Source: Rhizophagus clarus
Lineage: Eukaryota > Glomeromycota > Glomeromycetes > Glomerales > Glomeraceae
DNA: 64,000 nt
Assembly (NCBI GenBank): GCA_015698045.1
Contig: BLAL01000229.1
Coordinates: forward strand, 1,028,001-1,092,000
Direction of reading: 5' to 3'
In this document: positions 30,718-43,689 of the stretch, in pieces
Numbering within the stretch: position 1 is the stretch's first letter
Layout of the letters: each line of letters begins with the position of its first letter
The notes under the pieces: generated by a model
The model's input: the letters and a program-made list of their open reading frames with translations, nothing else
What the model was told of the DNA's origin: nothing
The model's database searches: none
Program-made: the position numbers and the translations under genes

Positions 30718-32116
30718 TTAAGAATTAAATTTTGTAAAATCTATTTTTACGGATTCTATAGTATAAAATAATAAGTTTAGTATTTCATTATTTCATATTC
30801 TTAATATAAACTAGGAAACGGAAACCGTTATGAGTCCGAAGCGAATGTATCACAAATTCTATTTTTATCTGTTTATATAAACGTAGTATAAAATTTCAAT
30901 GAGGACAACCGGACTTCGCCACGTGATCTTATATGTCATTAAGGTTCATAAACATATATAGTCCTTCGCTTCGCTTCGGACAATTAAACTGAATATTCTA
31001 CAAATGAACTTTATTATCAATATCATTCTTGGGTGCTGGAAGATTTTTAATATCTAAAAGTAAACTGCTTGAGAATTTGTAGTATATGAAAGTGTAGTAC
31101 CCGTATATATTAATGAAGTAAACTTTTACATTAATTTTATCTGTTTCTTCAATCTGCCTTTTAATTTCAGGTGTAAAATATATATGTTCTAATAGTTCTT
31201 ACATAAATTACATATTACATCAACTAATTCTCCTGTTTTAGGTCGTTTTAGAGGATTTGCATCCCAACATTGATTATTTATATTTAACATTAGTTGAGGA
31301 ATTTCATAATTAGATTTTGGCCTTAGTCCTTGACAAATTTTAATAACTAAGGAACTCATCATGAGCAATACCATGACAAGGAAAAAGTCCTGTACAAATT
31401 TATATGCAATAATTACAAATCCGTAAATATCGCTTTCTTGAGTATATTTTTACCTCTTAAACTTCTAGTGCTACATAAGGCAACAAACCATATACTTTTT
31501 TATACTCATCTTGAGAAAGCTTTAAATTTGCTGGTCAAAATAATGGAATTATAATCACTATAATTATTTCTTAATAGATTACCACAATAAAATCATGATG
31601 AATTAATCCTTTTTCATGAATAACTCTAAGTCCATATGCAATATTAATATGCAGTAAAATATTCAATTTTTCTTTCCATTTCATCATTTAATCGTTGTCT
31701 CAAACTACTTATTCCATACCCTGGATCTTTGGTAATGCCATGACAGCGAATTATATAACCCAAGTAGGACATAATAATATGTGATTCAATCCGAAAGTGA
31801 GTCCATAAAAAAAGATATTATGTATGACTTGAAAGCATATATAAGTAAATAACTTACTTTTTTTTAAAAATTCAGCTGCAATATTTTTGCAACATTTTAA
31901 AACAATGATAATTTTTACAATATCCCGCATTGATTTCTTTACTTCTATACCATTCATTGTTTGCAGAATTCCATTGCATTATAAATAGTTCGAAATCCTC
32001 CTTTGGTCAATATTCAATATTTTCAAATCTACCGTATTATCAACAAGCTCAGTGAGGTAGATGATCAAAATCTTTTATTCGCCCAACACGTCATCACTAA
32101 TCCTAATTTCTTCCAT
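30718..32116 (-). pseudogene. Kinase D: heavily degraded paralog
   Basis: Minus-strand family signatures from ATG 32116 (MEEIRISDDV) to the third exon at 30755-30718 (ESVKIDFTKFNS). Most of exon 1, including the Cys module and half of the lobe up to the glycine loop, is deleted or shifted. Kinase pieces such as KSNYEIPQLMLNINNQCWD remain around 31300, along with the GLPPYHD region with frameshifts. Intron 2 is 233 nt instead of about 75, because a foldback element sits in it (30820-30985), and its 5' splice GT is gone. Non-functional. Confidence 0.75.
30820..30985. mobile_element. Foldback/MITE-like insertion in intron 2 of kinase D
   Basis: gtccgaagcgaa (30834-30845) and its inverse ttcgcttcggac (30970-30981) bracket about 125 bp. 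The paralogs lack this DNA in the same intron. A related end, ccgttagaaggtccgaagcg, occurs near 10781, so it is a dispersed family. Confidence 0.5.
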
Positions 32117-33230
32117 TTTAGCTGGTAGGTATGAAATGATCAGGTCCTCGCAAAGATCTAATAAATAATCATTTATTAGAGTTGTATGTCAACTCTGGAC
32201 CGCCAGACAACAAACAATACCAACCAAGAAATAACTCAAGATTTTCCTTTTTTAAATAATGCATGGTGAAAAGCAATTACCTTTTTGAAAAGTGACTGAA
32301 ATTGTTATAATTCCGGACCTGAAAAATACGCGCAGCTAATAGTATATGTGATATATGAATTTATATAACCGTTGAACTTCACTAACGACATTATGCTCCA
32401 CGTTTATTTGTTAATTGTCTATCAAGTTCACAATTAAATTAATCAACCTAATTTGTTAATTCAACAAAACTTAGATGACTGGTGAGCACGTGAAATTCAG
32501 CAGTAAATTACTGCACATGTTCAGGTAAATGTGATCAATGAACTTATTTTACATTGTTTTTATATCTTTTCGTGCTGTCGTGCTGTCTGCTATAAATTTT
32601 TTCTTGGAAGTGTACAATAATCTTACAAGTTACTGTATTATTTTATTTAATGGTTGAATAATATTTAACTAACTTTAAATAAATGGTACATTTCGTGCAT
32701 GTATTTTAAAAGAATTTGCATATTAAAAAGTGATGAAATGTCAAAGAATATATCGCCAAGCTTAAAGAAGCTAAAGTTTAAATAGATTATTCGGATTTGT
32801 TTTAATATTCTTAATAATGAGAATAAAAAAAATTCTAATAAAATTTATAATAATAAATAAATAATATAATACATTTGATAAATATCAATAATAAATGAAT
32901 GATTTTGAAAAAAAAATTTTAAAAAAAAAAATTGATTTTCAGTCAAATGTTACACAAAACAAACCACTCGCCTTAAGTTAAGGATGCATATTTTTGAGTC
33001 AACTAAATATCTTAATTCACAATAATATTGTAGTCATAATAGCGATAAACAAAATAGATAGAATATATAATATACATTAATAAAGAAACCCATATTCATA
33101 TTCTGAATAATTTTACGACTTTTATTTATTTTATTCAATTACGTTTATCTGTAAAAGCAAATTATTAAAGCAAATCATTAATATTATTAACAAAAATTAA
33201 TTATATAAAAAAGTTAATTCAGGTGAATAC
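32117..33230. other. Spacer between kinase D and E, no gene seen
   Basis: AT-rich, with only short open frames. Confidence 0.55.
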
Positions 33231-34782
33231 CTAGTTGAGTTCAGTGAAATCTATTGGTTCAATTTTTACTATAATATAAAAAAAAAATTAGTATTACAAG
33301 AATAATTTCACAAATAAATTAGGATATTAATTACTTGAATATTCAATAGCATTTTTTGGTTCAGGAAGATTTTGAAAGTCTAAAAGTCTACTTGTATAAA
33401 CTGCTTGAACATTTGTGGTATATGAAAGAGTGTTGTTGGTATACAACGGCGAAGTGGAAATTAACTTCTCATTAATTTTATCCGCTTCCTCAATTTGCTT
33501 AATAATTTCATGATCATTATTATTATATTTAACTGAATAATACAAACTATATATTAAATTATCTAATTCTTTTGCTTTAGGTCGTTTTAAAGGATCTGCA
33601 TCCCAACACTGTTTAATTATATTCAAAATTAGTTGAGGAATTTTATAATTAGATTTTGGCCTAAGCCCGTGACAAATGCTAATAGCTAAGAAATTATTAT
33701 GGGCAATATCATGATAAGGAGGAAGCCCAGTACAGACTTCATATGCAATAATTCCAAATCCGTAAATATCGCTTTCTTGAGTATATTCTTTTCCTCTTAA
33801 AACTTCAGGTGCAACGTAAGGTAATACCCCATATACTTTTTTATATCCATCTTGAGAAGGATTTACATTTGCTGGTTTGCATAATCCTAAATCAGTAATA
33901 CGAGTAAAACCATGGTTTATTAATATATTGCCACAATGAATATCATGATGAACAAATCCATTTTCATGAATTATAGAAAGCCCATATGAAATAGCTTGTA
34001 AAATATCTAACTTTTCTCGCCACTTCATTGAGTTAAAACTATTATTTAAATGTTGTCTTAAACTACCATTTTCTGCATATCCCAACACCATCATGAAATT
34101 ATTAGATCTTGGATCTTTCGTAATGCCATAACAGCGAGAAATAAATGTTGTTTTAATCGTAATATGTAATTCAATCTTAAAAAAACATATATATAATAAT
34201 AATCAGTTTAACATTTATAAGAAGACAATAAATTAAAAATTATGCACAAATATAGTAACTTACTTCTCTTAACAATTCGGCAGTAATATTTTGGGAATTA
34301 TGTAAACATTTTAAGACAACGGGATAATTTTCGTAATCTTTATCCAAATTCTTGTTTCTCTTCCATTGATTATTTTCAGAATCCCAAGATTCAATATATC
34401 CATCTTTCCAAATCGCTTTATAAATAGTTCCAAATCCTCCTTTGGCTAAATATTCAATATTTTCGAACCTATCAAATTCAATCCATTCTAAAATTTCTCC
34501 ATCACTTTTAGCTTTAAGTTGTACTTTTTGAATAAACTTATCAACTTCATTATTTCCACTAGTCCAATTTTTGAAATTTTGTTGAAATTTACATTGACAC
34601 CAATAAAAAGAATTTTTAGGCTGCTTACATTCTTTGCATAAACCATACTTTTTATAACGTTTTTTTAATTCTTCATTTAATATTAACTTTTCAATTAACA
34701 GACTTTGCTCATCTGATAATCTCCAATAATTAAAATCTTTTATTTTCTCAATTATATCATCACTGAGCTTAATTTCTTCCAT
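33231..34782 (-). CDS. Kinase E: TKL-type kinase paralog
   Basis: Exons 34782-34264, 34175-33335 and 33268-33231 (introns 88 and 66 nt) give 465 aa from ATG 34782 (MEEIKLSDDIIEKIKDF). N-terminal Cys module with GLCKECKQP and WCQCKF (C-x-C second pair), then NFKNWTSGNNEVDKFI. Kinase: AKGGFGTIYKAIW, VVLKC Lys, VHHDIHCGN (Asp and Asn kept, HRD as HHD), ITDLGLCKPA, APEVL, GLPPYHD and KQCWDADPLKRP. Tail YTSRLLDFQNLPEPKN, then exon 3 ending EPIDFTELN. The exon 2 donor is CAA|GTAATT instead of CAG|GTAATT, still usable. If intron 2 is retained the protein ends IEYSSN. No break is seen, so it is probably active. Confidence 0.85.
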
Positions 34783-34937
34783 GTCGGATTAATAAATTTC
34801 AATCTTATGTGAAAACAGAGTGAAAAGGAATTTTTTTTTTTTTGGAATTTTTTTTTTTTTTTTTTAAAAAAAAAAATGATGGCCTTATTGAACATACAGT
34901 ATACTCGTGCAGTTCAATCAGTTCATACGATATATAG

Positions 34938-34997
34938 TCACACCAGTGATCGACAATATTTATTAATTTTGATAGGCGTTCAAAAAATCAGCTAATC
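34938..34997 (-). promoter_or_regulatory. Conserved upstream module of kinase E (diverged)
   Basis: tcacaccagtgatcgac (34938-34954), about 155 bp upstream of the ATG, and atcagctaat (34988-34997), one mismatch from the palindrome found upstream of C, G and H. Confidence 0.35.
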
Positions 34998-35644
34998 AAT
35001 AAAAGTTGCAAATAGAATGATAATTAAAGTAAGAAATTTTATAAATTCTAAAGCTTGTAAGACAGAAAATTTTAAATACAAAAGTTGCTGCAAATATAAT
35101 ATCTTAAATATTTATTATTTATTTCACAAATGTTTCACAAAAAAATAAAAAAAGCTTTGTCGATCACCTAGTATAATTTATTCGTTATGATTTGTGAGAA
35201 CCATTCATTATAGGTTACTGAACATATTATTAATAGAAAAAAAAAAAAAAATAATAATAATTTAATAAAAGATTTTTTCTCTATAAAAATAATGATCTGG
35301 AATAATATACAGATTTCATAATAAATATAAAGAATTTACCCATTTCGAGGTGACATAATATTTTATTCACCATAAAGAATTTTGCAAAAAAAATGATTGC
35401 GAGGTTCATAACAAGACCATTAAAATGTACAGAAAACAGAAAATATATATAAAGATATAGAAATTAACCAGTTATTGAAATTGCAAATAAAATTTTATGC
35501 AGAAACTATGCAAAATAATTTATTTCTATATTTTCCATATCTATAAAATATATGAATATTTGTCCGGTATTTCTTGATGATCAAAATATCCTGCGTATCA
35601 GACTATTATAAAAAAGCCTGATTGTTACACCGGATAAATCACTC

Positions 35645-35906
35645 ATTCGGCACAAAACACCGAATAGCTAACGTTACGAGAAGGTAGCTAATTATATTGG
35701 AAATCAAATTTGATTTGCCCAATATAATAGTTATTCGGTACTTCGTGCCGAATAACTATTAAATATTATCGCCGTTTTTAAAATGGTGTGGGCTATTTAT
35801 TCGTGATTGAATATTCGAATACCGATGTTCGTCCGGTTTTCGGGTTTCCTTTTTTTTTTTATTCAGATATAACTGCGTACATCATTTTGAAAACGGCAAT
35901 AAATAT
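35645..35906. mobile_element. Two adjacent foldback elements
   Basis: First, 35645-35753: nested dyads attcggcac/gtgccgaat at the ends, accgaata/tattcggt inside, tatattgg/ccaatata further in and atcaaatttgat at the centre. Second, 35763-35906: ends atcgccgtttttaaaatg and cattttgaaaacggcaat, imperfect inverted repeats of about 22 bp. No coding capacity. MITE-like. Confidence 0.6.
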
Positions 35907-36299
35907 AAAAAATAATTTTATTTGTAATCTTATTAGTTAGAAAAAAAGGCTTTTTTTAATAAATTTAAAGTAATATTTTTCAAAGAATTGCATATTGATT
36001 TTTATAATTATTTCAATGCAGTTATAAAATTTTTATATAATTATAAAAGAACTGTCAAAAAAAGTTTAGAAATGATTTGTTCATTGCACATTCCGTCTTT
36101 TGCCGCCCATATCACATTTCTTTCTATATGTATTCTGGGGAAAAAATTTTTTGTAGTTTCTCAAATTTTTAATTAATATCACTAGTTTACTTGGCTGACA
36201 TTACATAATTTTGACTTATAATGATGATAATTTTCATTTTACTCACAATTTTGTGTACATTATTATAGTATGTTTAATGTTAGACAAATTATTCTTGAA

Positions 36300-37115
36300 A
36301 CCAATTAGGATATCACTCTGCACTAAAACATAACTGTGGAATTTCAAAATTACTATTTCTATTAATAAATAAATAATTTTGAAATAAAGTTGCATGAAGA
36401 AGATGAATTTGGACGTTTTGGTGAGATTCTTGAATTAATTTACAAAATCCGAATTCCTTTAATAATGTTAAAAATTTAGAACTTAATATTGAAATAATAA
36501 GTAAATAATATAATATAAAAAGATTTTCAAAGATCTCTTTACCCTAATTGTAATTCAATTTCGTCACTTTATTTACTACTTTCTTCAACATATCAAAATT
36601 TTCTCGTAATTGATAGAATTATGTCAAGAATCATCAATTCTTCATTAAAAACAATTATTTTAGATGATGTGTTTAGTCAATTGAAGGCAATTCATATTGT
36701 TTATTAGTATTGTCCTCGAATTATTGAAACAAATCAGTAATATTACTAAACCATTTAAAATTAAAAACCTTACTTTTGAATGAAATTTCAATAAATTATT
36801 ACGTTTAATGTCTAGTTAAATTAGCAGAATATTAGTTTAGTATTCAATTTACTTGAAAATATTAAACAAAATCTTAATTCTTTATTTTACAACCCACAAT
36901 GTTGAACTTAGCTCAATTATATTACAAAATTTATGGCAAGTTCTTCTTAATAAATTAGAAATCTTTAAAAATACTTAAAAAATCATTTATGTTAATATAA
37001 ATACTTTTATTAAAAATTTATTAATTTGTGGAAATAATAAAATGGGAGAAAAAAGCGAAGAGATTTATTTTTATATAAAGGAATATATTATGATATAGTG
37101 ATTTAATTTTCAATA
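36300..37115 (+). pseudogene. Decayed F-box/LRR-like family gene
   Basis: Fragments on the plus strand resemble the large F-box-like family of these fungi (recalled from general knowledge): AIHIVY then YCPRIIE, QISNITKPFKIKNLTFE, ELSSIILQNLWQVLLNKLE, NINTFIKNLLICGNNKMGE and EIYFYIKEYIM near 37090. Stops and frameshifts lie between almost every piece, so no product is possible. The N-terminal F-box itself is not recognisable. Confidence 0.45.
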
Positions 37116-37504
37116 TCCTTGATTTTAATAAAGTTAGTAATTAGCATTAGGAATGATTCTAAGTATTTATGGGTTGAGATAACATATTCATATTTGAAGC
37201 AATCGGACAAGGAAATCAAGTAATTGTGTTACTATACTGATAATAACGAATTAAATCGACGTACAAGGCTAAATAATATTGGAACTTTATTATATTAGGG
37301 TTATTATTGACATAAATATTTTCTCAAAATGCAATAAAATAACAATATAATGAAATAATTATTATACCTACTTTTAGAATATGATTTTATATGTCAATAT
37401 TACATTTATATAATTCGAGTTCCATGTACTATTCTTTTAAACTTTTGACTTGATTCACTTTATATTGAGTTAAATAAAAATTAGCCAATATTTAGCATTA
37501 CTCT

Positions 37505-37780
37505 AACTTATGCTTTTTGGATAAACTTATCGAATTCATCATTTCCACTAGTCCAATTTTTGAAATTTTTTTTTGAAATTTACATTGACATCAAAAAGAG
37601 ACTTTAGGCTGCTTGCATTCTTTGCATAAACTATCTTACTTTTTGTAACGTTTTTTTAATTCTTCATATAATATTAGCTTATAATTTTAATAACAAATTT
37701 TGTTCTTCACCTAAACTCCATAGTTAAACCATTTATTTGCTCAATTACACCATTACTGAGCTTAAACTCTTACATACCAA
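37505..37780 (-). pseudogene. Kinase F: exon 1 remnant
   Basis: Minus-strand remains of the family N-terminus only: a start region with ELKKRYKK-like sequence, the KECKQPKV block near 37605-37625 and NFKNWTSGNDEFDKFIQK near 37510-37560. It has several indels and its ATG is lost. No kinase domain follows, so it is an orphan exon. A copy of the upstream motif lies at about 37870-37887 (tcgcacagcagtgattgt). Confidence 0.7.
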
Positions 37781-38411
37781 ATTAATGAAAGTGACATCAA
37801 ATTTATGTATAAACAGAGAGAGATTATTTTTTTAAAAAAAAAGACGGCCTCTTGAACATACGCACCACAGTCGCACAGCAGTGATTGTCAAAATTTTTAG
37901 TTTTTTTTATTTATATTATAGGTATGTAGTAAGATATCTTACAAGTAGTTACAAATTACATAAAAGATCAATACAATGTAAAAGAAAAGAAACTAATCTA
38001 AAAAAAGAAAATAGTAATGCTGTAATAAGCTTCACCAATCATTCTACCCATTTCAGTACAAACAAATAATGGAAGATTAAAGAACGAAATGTACATTGTA
38101 AGAATTTAACACGTCCCCTCCATAAAAAATATCCTAATAATCTTAAACCCAAAGAATTATTAATTATATCACCATTCCCTCTAAAGGACATCTGTTTTTC
38201 CTTTTAGTATTAATTTTTTTTTGAAATCCCTAAAGGTCTTTAACCTGATATCCTAAATATTAACATGAAGATAAGAAAAAAAATTCCTAATACTATATAA
38301 AAAAAGTATTAGTTTCTTGTTATAATTGTAAAGGAATAATAATACCCTTAATTAAATCTATATAAAGAAAGGAAAAAGTAACTTCGTTCTTTCAAACTGA
38401 ATGTTAACGTT

Positions 38412-39100
38412 CTAAAGACATTCAAGAACCCAATAAGAACGTGATCGATTAATTCCGACGAATTTCTTATTATACGAATGTATTGTATCATTTAATAAAA
38501 GTATCGAAGATTTAATACAACCTTCTAAAATTATCTTATTTTTCAGGACATAACCAAATATGGTTGAAGGATTCTTCCTCAAGACCACATAACGGACATA
38601 CCCATTATTCATAAATCAAATAAAAAGATTTTTTTAATTGATTAAACGTAGATAACTCTTCAATCATATTTTTAACTTTGTTAGATGATTTTTATTTGAA
38701 GAGATAAAAGACGTACGATTGTTTTCCATATTACAGTTTAAAAGTTTCTTGAGATTTATACTTAATATTCCTCTGTAGGTTATAGAATGATTCAAATCCT
38801 AGACTCCGGTAAGAGTGCAATTATCAATCCTTTCCTGATGCCATAAAGGTATGACATTTATAGAATCAAAATAGCGATGATTAAAATTGACGTCATACTG
38901 CATAGTTCATCCGTTAGAATCATATGTGTGAGCTGGTATGATTTCTCCTAAAATATTCTTACGATTTCATAAGATACGACCATTAGAGTAAAAATTATGT
39001 CGGCTTTACAGCCAATTAAAATCTTTATTACCAGAAATAATAGCTTTTTCAACATTACTTTTATTTCTTTTGGTCTTATTATAATGTCTATTATAATGAA
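38412..39100 (-). pseudogene. Decayed ORF, probably transposon-derived
   Basis: Minus strand, one frame with a handful of stops: HNFYSNGRILWNRKNILGEI, IPAHTYDSNG, TGA, TMQYDVNFNHRYFDSINVIP, LWHQERIDNCTLTGV, TAG, DLNHSITYRGILSINLKKLL. Then an open end, 38612-38412, with RKNPSTIFGYVLKNKIILEG and NRSRSYWVLECL. The pattern of single nonsense changes in a preserved frame suggests methylated or silenced repeat DNA. The class is unresolved (a retroelement C-terminal region is one option). Confidence 0.4.
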
Positions 39101-39615
39101 TTGTTATGTTACTAGATAATTTAGACCACCATTAGTATGCCACCAGAGGATATAGCGAATAATACAATTTAAACAGGATTCCATGTTTACAGAATACGCT
39201 GCATATTATTTTTGGATCCAAAAGATAGTAATAGAATGGTTTACAAGATATATAAAATATATATGATATAGAAAAATAAATGCTAATGTGTTCATGTGGT
39301 GAATTTATTTGTTATTTATAATCACATGTGCAATCTTCAGTAAATTTCAAATTTAAAATTAAATCTTGAAAATGAACCATAACTCAGAAATTATCAAAAA
39401 CGTAATTTATTACTCTGTTATGAATACTTATAATTTATTATTTTCTATAACATTTTATTTCAAAATATTTTAATAAAAGATAGTGATAAATAGAATAAAA
39501 AATCTATATTCTGAATGTTTTTTACGACTTCCTTTCCTCTCTTTATCCAGTTGTTTCATCTATAAGAAAGTAAATTGTTAACATTATTAATAAAATTAGT
39601 CATGCGTGTAAAAGT

Positions 39616-41219
39616 TTAATATATATGAATACCTAGGTTGAGTTTAGTGAAATCTACCGCTTCTATGGATTCTATAGTATATAGAAAAAATATGTACATA
39701 AAAGAAGTATTTCAAGAATGACTTGTAAAATAATTTAGGACATTAATTACCTGAGTATAAATTATCATTACCCTTGTTGTCAATAACATTTTTTGGTTCT
39801 GGAAGATTTTTAAAGTCCAAAAGTCTACTAGTGTAAACTGCTTGAGGATTTGTAGTATATGAAAGAGTGGCACCATTATATAAAGATGTTGATGTAATTA
39901 ACTTCTCATTAATTTTGTTCGCTTCTTCAATTTGCTTATTAATTTCATAATTACTAATATTACATATCGACCGATATAAATTATATAATAAATCATATAA
40001 TTCATCTGCTTTAGGTCGTTTCAAAGGATCTGCATCCCAGCATTGTTTAATTATATCCAAAATTAGTTGAGGAATTTTGTAATTAGATTTTGGCCTAAGT
40101 CCTAGACAAATATTAATAGCTAAAAATTCATCATGAGCTTTATCATGATAAGGAGGAAGACCTGTACAAACTTCATATGCAATAATTCCAAATCCATAAA
40201 TATCACTCTCTTGGGTATATTCTTTTCCTCTTAAAACCTCAGGTGCTACGTAAGGTAATACCCCATATGTTTGTTTACATTCATCTTGAGAAGATCTTGC
40301 ATTTGCTGATCGGCATAATCCTAAATCAGTAATACAAGTAGCGACGCTACCTAGATTTAATATATTACCACAATGAAAATCGCGATGAACTAATTCTTTT
40401 TCATGAATATCCCTAAGGCCATGAGCAATTGTATATAAAATACGCAACTTGGATCCCCATCCCATTAAATTGAAATTATTATTCAAATGTTGTCTTAAAC
40501 TACCATTTTTTGCATAATGCATTACAATCATAATATTATTAGATTCTGGATCTTTAGTAATACCGTAACAACGAGTTATTATGTTTGAATTAATCATAAT
40601 ATTTAGTTCAATCTAAAAAAAAACCATAATGTTAAATAATAGTCAGTTTAGCATTTACAAGACAATAAATTAAAAATTATGCACAGATATAATAACTTAC
40701 TTCTCTTAAAAATTCGACAGTAATATTTTCTGAATTATGTAACCATTTTAAAACAACGGGACAATTTTTGCAATCTTTATCCAAATTCTTGTTTCTCTTC
40801 CATCGATTATTTTCTGAATCCCAAGATTCTATATGTCCATCTTTCCAAATCGCTTTATAAATAGTTCCAAATCCTCCTTTGGCTAAATATTCAACATTTT
40901 CAAACCTATCAAATTCAATCCACTCTAAAATTTCTCTATCACTTTCAGCTTTAAGTTGTACATTTTGAATAAACTTATCAACTTCATTATTTCCACTAGT
41001 CCAATTTTTGAAATTTTGTTGAAAATTACATCGACACCAATAATAAGTGGTTTTAGGCTGCTTACAATATTTGCATAATCCATTATTTTTATAACGTTTT
41101 TTTAATCCGTCATTCAATATTAGCTTACCAATTAACAAACTTTGTTTATTTGTTAATCTATAACGATCAAAATCTTTTATTTGATCAAATACATCATCAC
41201 TGAGCTTAAATTCTTCCAT
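39616..41219 (-). CDS. Kinase G: TKL-type kinase paralog
   Basis: Exons 41219-40701, 40612-39751 and 39671-39616 (introns 88 and 79 nt) give 478 aa from ATG 41219 (MEEFKLSDDVFDQIKDF). Cys module GLCKYCKQP and WCRCNF (C-x-C second pair). Glycine loop AKGGFGTIYKAIW, Lys in VVLKW, canonical VHRDFHCGN, ITDLGLCRSAN, APEVL, GLPPYHD and KQCWDADPLKRP. Tail YTSRLLDFKNLPEPKN; exon 3 ends EAVDFTKLNLGIHIY. No interruption. Its flanks are duplicated around kinase H, and a Helitron sits 245 bp upstream of the ATG, beyond the conserved upstream module. Confidence 0.85.
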
Positions 41220-41306
41220 ATCGGATTAACGAGTGCAAATTTTATGTATAAACAGTGTGAAAGGTAAAGAGGTAAAAAAAATAAAAAATAAAAAAAAAAT
41301 GACGGG

Positions 41307-41387
41307 CTTATAAAACGTATCACAGTTGCACGACAGCGATCGACTAATTGTGGTCAGGCAATAAAAACATTCAAAAATCAGCTGATC
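41307..41387 (-). promoter_or_regulatory. Conserved upstream module of kinase G
   Basis: Reading away from the gene: a TTTTATAAG box on the minus strand (41307-41315), cacagttgcacgacagcgat with cgac (41321-41344), and the palindrome atcagctgat (41378-41387). Order and spacing are the same upstream of kinase H. The TATAAG word about 90 bp from the ATG is a plausible TATA box. Confidence 0.5.
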
Positions 41388-41463
41388 ACGAATATTGAAA
41401 AATTAAATAAATTTCGTTATATAAAATAAGAAATTAATTTTCAAAACTTGCAAAACAGAAAAA

Positions 41464-43689
41464 TCTATCTACATCTATATAAAGAAATTCATGTAGATTA
41501 GTAACGTTTAGATTACCCTGTATAAATAATTTTTGAGTTGAAATTTTTTTTTGTCTGTGCCTGATCTACATTTTGTTAGTTAGAAATTGGCTGATCCTGT
41601 GTTTTCTAATTTAGATCGGGCATCTATAATGATTATTAATGTACTGTTTACTACTACACTATCATTAGTAATTGATCACTTAACAAAATTCTTTTTTTTC
41701 TGATTGCTTTTCTGTAATTAGCATTTGGCTAATACTAATAAGTATAATAAATGAATAATGTTAACTTATTTTAATAATAATAATAATAATAATTCAGAGA
41801 AATTTTTTTTTTTTGTGGATTTTGTAACAATAGATCGGTGTAGCGGATTTTTTTTTTTGACAGAAATTTTTTTTTTTTTGGTAATAATAGATTGTCGTAT
41901 TGGAAATATTTTTTTAGGGTTTTTTTTCGGTATATTAAAAATTTTCTTTTCTGTAACAATAGATTAGTATAATATATTTTTCTATAAAAAATTTGTTTTT
42001 GACATTGTACTAATTCTAATAAGTAATAGATGATTGTTTTTTAGTAATAACAATATATTTCTGTGATTTTTTTGTAATAGATTGCTACAAGGAAATTTTA
42101 AGAATGAATGAGAAGGGAAGAATGAGAAAACAAAATGAAGGGAGAGTTAGGAATGAAATGAGAGGGGGAAATGAGATGTGCAATATTTGTTCAATTCTGT
42201 GTGAAAATCATTCAATTATTGCAGTTTTTTGGATAAAAATGATCATGCAGTTATTTATAGTGTGTTAAAAGTATGCAATTTTTGTACAATCTTAAATTTA
42301 AAATATAGAAAATGTTCAATTTTTATGCAATAAAAATTTTAGGGTATAAAATTTGTATTTAAGATACAGAAAGCATTCAATTTTTGGGTAATCCTACCAT
42401 ACAATATTTGATCACTTTTTGGGACAAATAGACCACTTTTAACCATCATTACAAATATATTTTCCTAAGTGATTTATGCAGTAAGTTTACACAAAATTCA
42501 ACTGCATATTTGTTTATAAATGGGTATCTTCTGGACCTATTGGTACAATTTTTGTAGTGCTTTGTAACTAAAAAAAGTCCAAACTTTTTTAAGTTACAGA
42601 ATTAGTTCTGGCCAGAATTATAATTTGGCCAGATTTATGCATCTTAAATTTGTATATTAATCACGTGATCTGATCATCAAAATAAATATGACGCGAAATG
42701 TTTGTTTTTTTTTTAAAAAACTTTTTAACTTCAAAATTTCAGGTAAGAAAAACTTGTTTTCTATTATCTTTTTATTTATTTTCCTAACTTTTTTACATTT
42801 TAACGTTATTAACTTGCTTATTTACTAACTTCATACTTTTTTTACTACTAACACTAATAATTTATTATTACTTTCAACACTTGCTAATCATATTTTTTAT
42901 ATATTACTAATACTAATAATTTGCTTTTCAACACTACTAATTTGCTTTCTTTACTAACTTCATACTTTTTATTTTAATACTTATAATTTTCTTACATTAA
43001 TAATTTACTCTTCTTTGATACTCTGCTAATTTACTGTTACTAACATACTTTATTTTATTTTCTTATATTTTCTACATTTATGATTTATATCAAATATAGT
43101 ATTTTATTTATGAAAATTTTGTATATTTTTATATTTTAAATTAATAAAAATTCATGATTTTACTTTATAAATTTGCCTGTCATTACTGTAAAATTTTAGT
43201 ATTTGACCTATCATAATACCTAAAATTCGGCCTAAAATTTGGCTCAAAAATTGGACAATAATCATATAAATTCAGGACATAAATAGGATGTTTATTGTAT
43301 GAATTACCATGCAATTATTGTGTGATTTATTGCAATTTTTAGCACAATTATTGCACAATTATTGTACGGTCAAATATATAGAAATTGTAGTGAAATTGTA
43401 GTAAATTTAATTGAATGTTAATTCAACAAAAATCACACACAGTTTTTTCATAGGGAAGAGAAAGTTAAGAATAAAATGAAAAGGAGTCAAGGATAAAATG
43501 GAAGAGGGATTAAAGAATGAAATGGAAGGGGAGTGAAGAATGAAGTAGAAGGGGAATAAAAAACAAAATAAAAAATAAAATTAGTGGTAGAATAAGAAGT
43601 AGAAAGCAAATAAAAGTGAAAACCTAGAAACATAAATCCTCATTGGCGGGCTCATCAATCCCGGTGCGTAGCAACGGGTTACTACTAGT
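41464..43689. mobile_element. Non-autonomous Helitron, 2226 bp
   Basis: The 5' end is TCTATCTACATCTATATAAA at 41464. The 3' end is CTAGT at 43685-43689, preceded by the hairpin cccggtgcgtagcaacggg (43660-43678), 6 nt from CTAGT (11 nt from the end). It is inserted between A and T. The homologous upstream DNA of kinase H (near 48486) and of kinase E (near 35065) lacks it and runs straight from cagaa... to ttaata..., which fixes both borders. There is no Rep/helicase frame. The interior has degenerate gtaacaatagat repeats (41800-42080), a Y-rich stretch (42730-43130) and purine-rich tracts (42098-42180, 43450-43600). Confidence 0.8.
41770..42085. repeat. Degenerate tandem repeat inside the Helitron
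   Basis: Units of about 60-70 bp marked by gtaacaatagat or gtaataatagat followed by a T-run, about four copies, preceded by an (aat)n microsatellite at 41774-41793. Confidence 0.5.
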
